Of a stretch of DNA of 35,576 bases, positions 31,079-35,576 are shown piece after piece. Numbering within the stretch: position 1 is the first letter of the stretch; each line of letters starts with the position of its first letter. The notes below the pieces were generated by a model, which did no database searches, had not been told where the DNA came from, and was given only the letters and a program-made list of their open reading frames with translations. The DNA is from Subtercola sp. (lineage in GTDB: Bacteria; Actinomycetota; Actinomycetes; Actinomycetales; Microbacteriaceae): NCBI GenBank assembly GCA_025463765.1, contig JAODBC010000085.1, positions 1 to 35,576 on the forward strand, in the 5' to 3' direction. Position numbers and translations under genes: made by a program.

Positions 31079-33264
31079 CCGAGCACGTCGAGCAGCCAGG
31101 CATACTCGTACGCCGTCTCTTTCCAGCGCTCGTAGCGCCCGCTGACGCCGCCGTGCCCGGCCGACATCTCGATCTTGAGCAGCGCCGGGGCGCCGGCCTC
31201 GCGCAGTTTCGCGACCCATTTCGCCGGTTCGACGTACAGTACGCGCGTGTCGTTCAGGCTCGTCACGGCCAGAATGCGCGGGTACCGAATGCCGTCGTGC
31301 ACGTTCTCGTAGGGCGAGTAGGTCTTCATGTACGCGTAGACCTCGGGGTCGTGGAGGGGATCGCCCCACTCGTCCCACTCGATGACCGTGAGCGGCAGCG
31401 ACGGGTCGAGAATCGAGGTCAGCGCGTCGACGAACGGTACCTGCGCCAGAATGCCAGCGAACAGTTCGGGCGCATCGTTGGCGACCGCGCCCATCAGCAG
31501 CCCGCCGGCGCTGCCGCCCTGCGCGACGAGCAGCTCAGGGGTCGTCTCGCCGATCTCGATGAGGTGCCGGGCCGAGGCGATGAAGTCGCTGAAGGTGTTG
31601 CGCTTAGTGAGCGTCTTGCCGTTCTCGTACCACCAACGGCCGAGCTCGCCGCCGCCGCGCACGTGCGCGATGGCGAAGACGACGCCGCGGTCGAGCAGCG
31701 ACAGCCGGGCGACAGAGAAGGAGGGATCGATGCTGGCCTCGTACGATCCGTAGCCGTAGAGTACGAGCGGCTGGGGTGCGGGCTGCCGGGGTGCGGGCGA
31801 GGGATGCTCGGCGGAGCTGACGGCAGCAGTCGCGCTCTCTGGCGTGCCGTCGCCGTGTGCGCCGAGTCGGTACACCAGCGAGATCGGCACTCTCGTGCCG
31901 TCGGGCGCGACAGCCCATTCGCGCCGCTGACCGTACAGTGACGAGTCGTAACCGCCGAGCACGGGCTGCTGCTTGAGCTGGCGCAGTTCGCCGGTTGCTA
32001 CGACGTAGTCGTACACAGTCGACGGAGTGACGAACGAGGTGAAGCCGACCCTCAGGGTTGGTTGATCGAATTCGGGGTTGCCGCCTGTGCCGACTGCGAA
32101 GAGCGGTTCCTCGAACGGCAGCTCGAGAGGTTCGGAGTACGGCCAGCCAGACCCGACGTGAGCCGGGGTCAGCGTGATGACCGCCACGCGGCTGAGCGCG
32201 TCGCGGCGGTACTCGATGCTGAGGTGGGTGGCGAAGGCGTCGACGCTCTCGAGCCGCACCTCGTGGCTGTGCGCCAGAATGGTGTGCTGGCGTTCGGGGT
32301 CGGTCGGGGCATCCACTGCGACCTCGACGAGCTCGAAGTTCTCACCGTTGGCATTGTGCGTGATCAGTAGACGGCCGGTGCCCGCCACCACGGCGTGCTC
32401 GACCGAGTATTCGACGCCCTCGACGCGCGGCCACACCACGCTGAACTCGCCCTCGGGCGTCGAGGCGTCGAGCAGCAGGGATTCGCTCGTGATGCTCGAA
32501 CCGATGCCGATCTCGAGGTACTTGCGGCTGCGGGTGAGGCCCACGCCGATCCAGTACCGTTCGTCTGGCTCGGTGAAGACGACGACGTCGTCGCTCGCCG
32601 GTGTTCCGACTCGGTGCCGCCAGATGGTGTCGGGCCGCCACGATTCGTCGACGGTCGGGTAGAAGATGAAGCGGGCGTCGGGGGAGAAGGTCGCCCCCGG
32701 GGCGGTGTTCTCGACGACGTCGGCCAGGTCGACTCCGCTCGCCAGGTCGCGGATGCGCAGCGTGTACCGCTCGTCGCCTTCGGTGTCGACGGCATAGGCC
32801 AACAGTGTGGCATCGGTGCTCACATCGAAGCTGCCGAGAGAGTAGAACTCGGTGCCCTCGGCCTCGATGTTGTCGTCGAGCAGCACCTGTTCCCCGGTGA
32901 TCGGCTGGCCGGCCTCGAGCACGGGCGGAATCCAGTCGTCGTGGGCCGCGATGGGGGCACGGGCGTGGATGCCGTACTGCTTGCCCTCGAGGGTGCGGGT
33001 GTAATACCACCATTCGCCTTCGCGAACCGGTACGGACAGGTCTGTTTCGAGCGTGCGGTTCTTGATTTCGTCGAAGATCGTCTCGCGCAGCGGTGCCAGG
33101 TGGGCGTTCTGCTGGTCGGTGTACTCGTTCTCGGCCGCGAGGTGCGCAATCACCTCGGGGTTCTCTTTGTCGCGCAGCCACTCGTAGTCGTCGACGAACT
33201 CGTCGCCGTGGTGAACGCGTGTGAAGGGCTGTTTGCGGGCGACGGGCGGAGTCAATGGAGCCAT
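31066..33264 (-). CDS. ptrB: S9 family peptidase, oligopeptidase B type
   Basis: Cytosolic serine oligopeptidase of the prolyl oligopeptidase family. Oligopeptidase B cuts small peptides after Arg or Lys. The 732-residue protein begins with a typical HGDEFVDDYEWLRDKENPEV segment (19-38), followed by a seven-bladed propeller. The alpha/beta hydrolase domain has the nucleophile Ser in AQGGSAGG (about residue 585), an Asp in SLNDTRV (about 671) and a His in SAGHGG (about 705). The GYGSYE motif precedes it. The start ATG lies six bases after minus-strand TACGGT. The stop is embedded in a 14-base tandem array. Some residues around 490-503 (Ala/Pro/Ser) look like another low-complexity insert. Confidence 0.92.
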   Translation of the reverse strand: MAPLTPPVARKQPFTRVHHGDEFVDDYEWLRDKENPEVIAHLAAENEYTDQQNAHLAPLRETIFDEIKNRTLETDLSVPVREGEWWYYTRTLEGKQYGIHARAPIAAHDDWIPPVLEAGQPITGEQVLLDDNIEAEGTEFYSLGSFDVSTDATLLAYAVDTEGDERYTLRIRDLASGVDLADVVENTAPGATFSPDARFIFYPTVDESWRPDTIWRHRVGTPASDDVVVFTEPDERYWIGVGLTRSRKYLEIGIGSSITSESLLLDASTPEGEFSVVWPRVEGVEYSVEHAVVAGTGRLLITHNANGENFELVEVAVDAPTDPERQHTILAHSHEVRLESVDAFATHLSIEYRRDALSRVAVITLTPAHVGSGWPYSEPLELPFEEPLFAVGTGGNPEFDQPTLRVGFTSFVTPSTVYDYVVATGELRQLKQQPVLGGYDSSLYGQRREWAVAPDGTRVPISLVYRLGAHGDGTPESATAAVSSAEHPSPAPRQPAPQPLVLYGYGSYEASIDPSFSVARLSLLDRGVVFAIAHVRGGGELGRWWYENGKTLTKRNTFSDFIASARHLIEIGETTPELLVAQGGSAGGLLMGAVANDAPELFAGILAQVPFVDALTSILDPSLPLTVIEWDEWGDPLHDPEVYAYMKTYSPYENVHDGIRYPRILAVTSLNDTRVLYVEPAKWVAKLREAGAPALLKIEMSAGHGGVSGRYERWKETAYEYAWLLDVLGLAD

Positions 33265-33270
33265 AGCTCA

Positions 33271-33276
33271 ACCGTA
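33271..33276 (-). promoter_or_regulatory. -10 box of the S9 peptidase (leaderless)
   Basis: Minus-strand TACGGT, six bases, then ATG 33264. Confidence 0.55.
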
Positions 33277-33304
33277 GCTCTCGTGACCTGCCGCGCGGAT
33301 GGGT

Positions 33305-33310
33305 TACCGT
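33305..33310 (+). promoter_or_regulatory. -10 box of the CYTH-CHAD gene
   Basis: TACCGT, giving a start near 33317 and a leader of about 20 bases with GGAGAAGG before ATG 33339. The divergent peptidase -10 box is 29 bases away on the other strand. Confidence 0.45.
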
Positions 33311-33338
33311 GGAACCCCGGGGAGAAGGTGCGGACTAC

Positions 33339-34889
33339 ATGGCCCATGAGGTTCACGTCGAAATCGAGCGCAAATACGACGTCGACGACACGGTCGGTGT
33401 ACCAGACCTGACCGGGGTAGCGTCGGTCGCTCGTACTTCTGAACCCGACACCGCCACACTGCAGGCGGTGTACTACGACACTGAACGACTCGACCTCGCT
33501 TCGCAGCGCATCGTGTTGCGTCGCCGAGTGGGTGGGGCCGACGAAGGCTGGCACATCAAGCTGCCGGCCGATGAGGGCAGACTCGAACTGCACTGGCCGC
33601 TGGGCGAGGAGTCGCCCATTCCCGAACCCGTACTCGACCTCGTGCTCGTGCACGTTCGCGATCGTGAACTCTCCCCGGTGGCCCGCCTGACCACGACCCG
33701 CACCACCTACTGTCTGTTCGACTCGGCGGGTGACGACATCGCCGAGGTCGCCGACGACTTGGTCTCGGCTGTCGACGAGACGACGGGGCAGCTGCGCGTC
33801 TGGCGCGAGTGGGAGGTCGAACTCACCGACAATGCTCCCGGGTCGCCGAAGAAGCGCGAGGCTCTGCTCGACGCCGTCGAACAGCGGCTTTTCGAGGTCG
33901 GCGCGAAGCCGTCGGAGAGCATCTCGAAGCTGGCTCACGCTCTCGGCCGCGAGAAGCTCGGAGCCGCACCGCCGCGCTGGAGCCTGACCAGCAAGAGCAC
34001 GGCCGGCGATGTGCTGCGCGAGGCGATCTCGTCGCTGACCGAGCGGCTCAAGACCGCCGACCCGCTGGTGCGCCAAGACGAAGCGGATTCGGTGCACTCG
34101 ATGCGGGCATCCGTTCGCCGCCTGCGGAGCGTGTTCGCGACGTATCGGCCGCTGCTCGCCTCGACGGCCGCAGCGCACCTCGAGAGCGAGCTCGCCGCGC
34201 TCGGCACGGTTCTCGGTGACGCACGTGATCCGCAGGTGATGCACGATCGGGCGCGCAACCTGGTGCGGTCGCAGTCCAACAAGAAGATGCACGAGGCCGT
34301 GCTTCAGCGCGTGGTGGCGAGCAAGAGCGCCGAGTACCACAAGGCGCTGAACTACCTGCGGGTCATCATGTCGAGTGAGCGGTACTTTCGGCTGCTCGAC
34401 GACCTCGAGGCGTTCGTCACGACGGCTACGTTCGCGAAGGCGTCGAACAAGCCGGCTTCGAAAGCGCTGGCTCGGGGCCTGGCGCACGATTACTCGCGAG
34501 TGCGAAAGCGCATGAACGCGGTCGACGGTGCCGCGAACCCCGCCGAGTGGCACGAACGTGTGCATGCGGTGCGCAAGGCCGCGCGCCGCTTGCGTTTCGG
34601 CGTCGAGGCCGTGACATCGGGCGAGACGGCTATTTTCGGCGACAAGGCCCGCCGGCTTGCACAGGCCGCCGAGGGCGTTCAAGATTCGCTCGGGGAATAT
34701 CGCGACAGCTTTCAGCTGCAGGATCTGCTGGTAGTGAGCGCGGAAATCGCCCACGCCGACGGCGAGAACACTTTCGGCTACGGGCGGTTGCATGCCCTCG
34801 AGCAGCAGCGCGCGGATGTCGCCCTTGAGGAGTACAGCCGTGCCGCGGGTGAGTTCCGTCGGGCGAAGCGCTGGGTGCCGAAGCGCTGA
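33339..34889 (+). CDS. CYTH-CHAD domain protein
   Basis: A 516-residue cytosolic protein. The N-terminal CYTH (triphosphate tunnel) domain has the metal-binding EIERK (ExExK, residues 8-12) and alternating charged strands. From about residue 215 a helical CHAD domain follows, with conserved His in DEADSVHSMRASVRRLRS and again in WHERVHAVRKAARRLRFG. CHAD domains bind polyphosphate, and CYTH domains hydrolyse or make tri- or polyphosphates, so a role in polyphosphate metabolism is likely. ATG 33339 is supported by GGAGAAGG upstream. A longer frame to 33309 overlaps the -10 box. A strong terminator follows. Confidence 0.92.
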   Translation: MAHEVHVEIERKYDVDDTVGVPDLTGVASVARTSEPDTATLQAVYYDTERLDLASQRIVLRRRVGGADEGWHIKLPADEGRLELHWPLGEESPIPEPVLDLVLVHVRDRELSPVARLTTTRTTYCLFDSAGDDIAEVADDLVSAVDETTGQLRVWREWEVELTDNAPGSPKKREALLDAVEQRLFEVGAKPSESISKLAHALGREKLGAAPPRWSLTSKSTAGDVLREAISSLTERLKTADPLVRQDEADSVHSMRASVRRLRSVFATYRPLLASTAAAHLESELAALGTVLGDARDPQVMHDRARNLVRSQSNKKMHEAVLQRVVASKSAEYHKALNYLRVIMSSERYFRLLDDLEAFVTTATFAKASNKPASKALARGLAHDYSRVRKRMNAVDGAANPAEWHERVHAVRKAARRLRFGVEAVTSGETAIFGDKARRLAQAAEGVQDSLGEYRDSFQLQDLLVVSAEIAHADGENTFGYGRLHALEQQRADVALEEYSRAAGEFRRAKRWVPKR

Positions 34890-34959
34890 GCCGCGGGGCG
34901 GGGCGGGAGGCCCGGGCCCCGGGTCTCGCGGCCCGGGTCGCCCGCGGGCATCGACTTTG

Positions 34960-34999
34960 CGAAAAAGCCCCTATAGTCCGCGTTTTCGGGGCTTTTTCG
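34960..34999. terminator. Terminator after the CYTH-CHAD gene, bidirectional shape
   Basis: A perfect 12-bp stem, CGAAAAAGCCCC (34960-34971) with GGGGCTTTTTCG (34988-34999), has a 16-base loop. The T-run lies in the descending arm, and the mirrored A-run makes it able to work in both directions. GC-rich CCCGGG repeats occupy the 60 bases before it. Confidence 0.75.
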
Positions 35000-35021
35000 A
35001 AAAGTGGATTGACCGCGAGGT

Positions 35022-35096
35022 GCCGAACAGTCCCCTGCTGAAGAAGGTTCGGCGCGCTAGGTGACAGCTCTTCGGATCTCCCTTCTTGGCAGGGGA
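35022..35096. other. Structured non-coding region with two competing hairpins
   Basis: A long imperfect stem pairs TCCCCTGC (35031-35038) with GCAGGGGA (35089-35096) and AAGAAGG (35041-35047) with CCTTCTT (35081-35087), leaving a 33-base loop. A second helix, GCCGAAC (35022-35028) with GTTCGGC (35047-35053), would disrupt the first. It lies in a 435-base gap with no convincing gene. The rest of the gap, 35097-35290, shows no clear feature. Confidence 0.5.
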
Positions 35097-35291
35097 TACG
35101 GTTCTCCTGGGCGACCGCTTCGGGGAGGTGACTTTCCGGGTGTCGTTGTCGGTGGCTGGTGTTGTCTCTTGAAGTGACGCATTTCTGGGTGGCAAGCCCG
35201 CCAGGGCGCGGCAGCTCGGGATGCCCGGGGTCGGCGTTTCGGGGTGGCGGATTCCCGTGTTTACGGGGCGGTCAGAACCACCTGAGTTAGT

Positions 35292-35302
35292 GAGGTTACC
35301 TC
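35292..35302. promoter_or_regulatory. Dyad upstream of the DUF222 gene
   Basis: GAGGTTACCTC is a perfect 5+1+5 inverted repeat, ending 10 bases before the -10 box, in the -35 region. Confidence 0.4.
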
Positions 35303-35312
35303 GGTATTGTGG

Positions 35313-35318
35313 TATGAT
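35313..35318 (+). promoter_or_regulatory. -10 box of the DUF222 gene (leaderless)
   Basis: TATGAT, close to consensus, six bases before ATG 35325. Confidence 0.65.
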
Positions 35319-35324
35319 CGGACT

Positions 35325-35576
35325 ATGACCACAACATCTCCTGACCCCACCGGCAGCTCTGCCGACGGCACCGATGGTCGCGATGATGGCGGCGATGCTG
35401 GTCGGGTGGGGTTGGGTGTGTTGTTGGCGGAGGCGGTTGCTGCGTGCCAGGAAGGTGGGGTGTTCCGGGCTGCCGCGCCCTGCGGGCTTGCCGACGGTGA
35501 TCTGCTCGCCGGCCTGGTAGCGGTGGAACGGCTGGGCATGTTGGTGGACGGGTTGCGTACGCAGATGGCTGGGGAG
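35325..35576 (+). CDS. DUF222/HNH-type protein, 5' part
   Basis: The first 84 residues of a gene that leaves the right edge. A Ser/Asp/Gly-rich start (about 1-27) is followed by a helical segment with LLAEAVAACQEG, LADGDLLAGLVAVERL and VDGLRTQMAGE. This resembles the beginning of DUF222 proteins, which in actinobacteria usually end in an HNH nuclease domain and occur in many copies per genome. The HNH part is outside the window and cannot be confirmed. The start is set by a strong leaderless -10 box. Codon use and GC content match the neighbours. Confidence 0.75.
   Translation, partial: MTTTSPDPTGSSADGTDGRDDGGDAGRVGLGVLLAEAVAACQEGGVFRAAAPCGLADGDLLAGLVAVERLGMLVDGLRTQMAGE

Noticed and set aside
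33252..34793. Minus-strand ORF of 513 codons opposite the CYTH-CHAD gene
   Set aside because: No motif, and it lies antisense to a well-supported gene.
34971..35195. Minus-strand 74-codon ORF in the gap before the DUF222 gene
   Set aside because: No recognisable domain or ribosome binding site, and it runs through the terminator and hairpin arms.

Overview
The window is chromosomal DNA of a high-GC Gram-positive bacterium. An actinobacterium of the family Microbacteriaceae fits best: codons are strongly GC3-biased, the last gene is a DUF222/HNH-type protein of the kind found in many copies in that family, and a close relative of the mycobacterial phosphodiesterase Rv0805 is present. This placement is inferred from gene content, not from a database search. 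No rRNA, tRNA, CRISPR array, transposase or prophage gene was seen.

Layout. 1-2020: 3' part of infB, a rho-independent terminator, then rbfA. 2088-4223, minus strand: a ketopantoate reductase-type gene and mutY. 4299-9035: a P-loop-like protein lacking the Walker lysine, then truB, two small membrane proteins, ribF and a CynX-type MFS carrier, mostly joined by GTGA start/stop overlaps. 9079-12479: deoC, a full aldehyde dehydrogenase and a half-length aldehyde dehydrogenase, which together look like a split ALDH16. 12509-16082: a spermidine-synthase-like protein, a possible 11-codon minus-strand ORF, an SDR/DUF2867 protein and an SGNH hydrolase. 16163-18704: two divergent citrate synthase paralogues, one with an N-terminal helix-turn-helix. 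18817-20851: psuK and psuG for pseudouridine breakdown. 20870-25336: a membrane protein, a SNF2 ATPase and a Stealth sugar-phosphate transferase. 25333-29325: an Rv0805-like phosphodiesterase, corA and an FAD/Rieske oxidoreductase. 29339-34889: maltokinase, an oligopeptidase B-type S9 peptidase and a CYTH-CHAD protein. 35325-end: the start of a DUF222 protein.

Two patterns cut across the genes. First, about a dozen genes have a TANNNT -10 box placed 6 or 7 bases before the start codon, which is the layout of leaderless transcription. It fixes several start codons, including GTG starts. psuG and its divergent neighbour share one symmetric -10 heptamer in an 18-base gap.

Second, short degenerate tandem repeats (6 to 27 bases per unit) occur again and again. 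At several gene ends the repeat unit contains the gene's own stop codon and runs on 3' of it (rbfA, the minus-strand citrate synthase, the S9 peptidase, the 11-codon ORF). Others lie in frame in N-termini or loops (mutY, the spermidine-synthase-like gene, psuK, the Rieske oxidoreductase, maltokinase). This repeat behaviour, and the helix-turn-helix citrate synthase facing a second citrate synthase across a dyad, are the most unusual things in the window.
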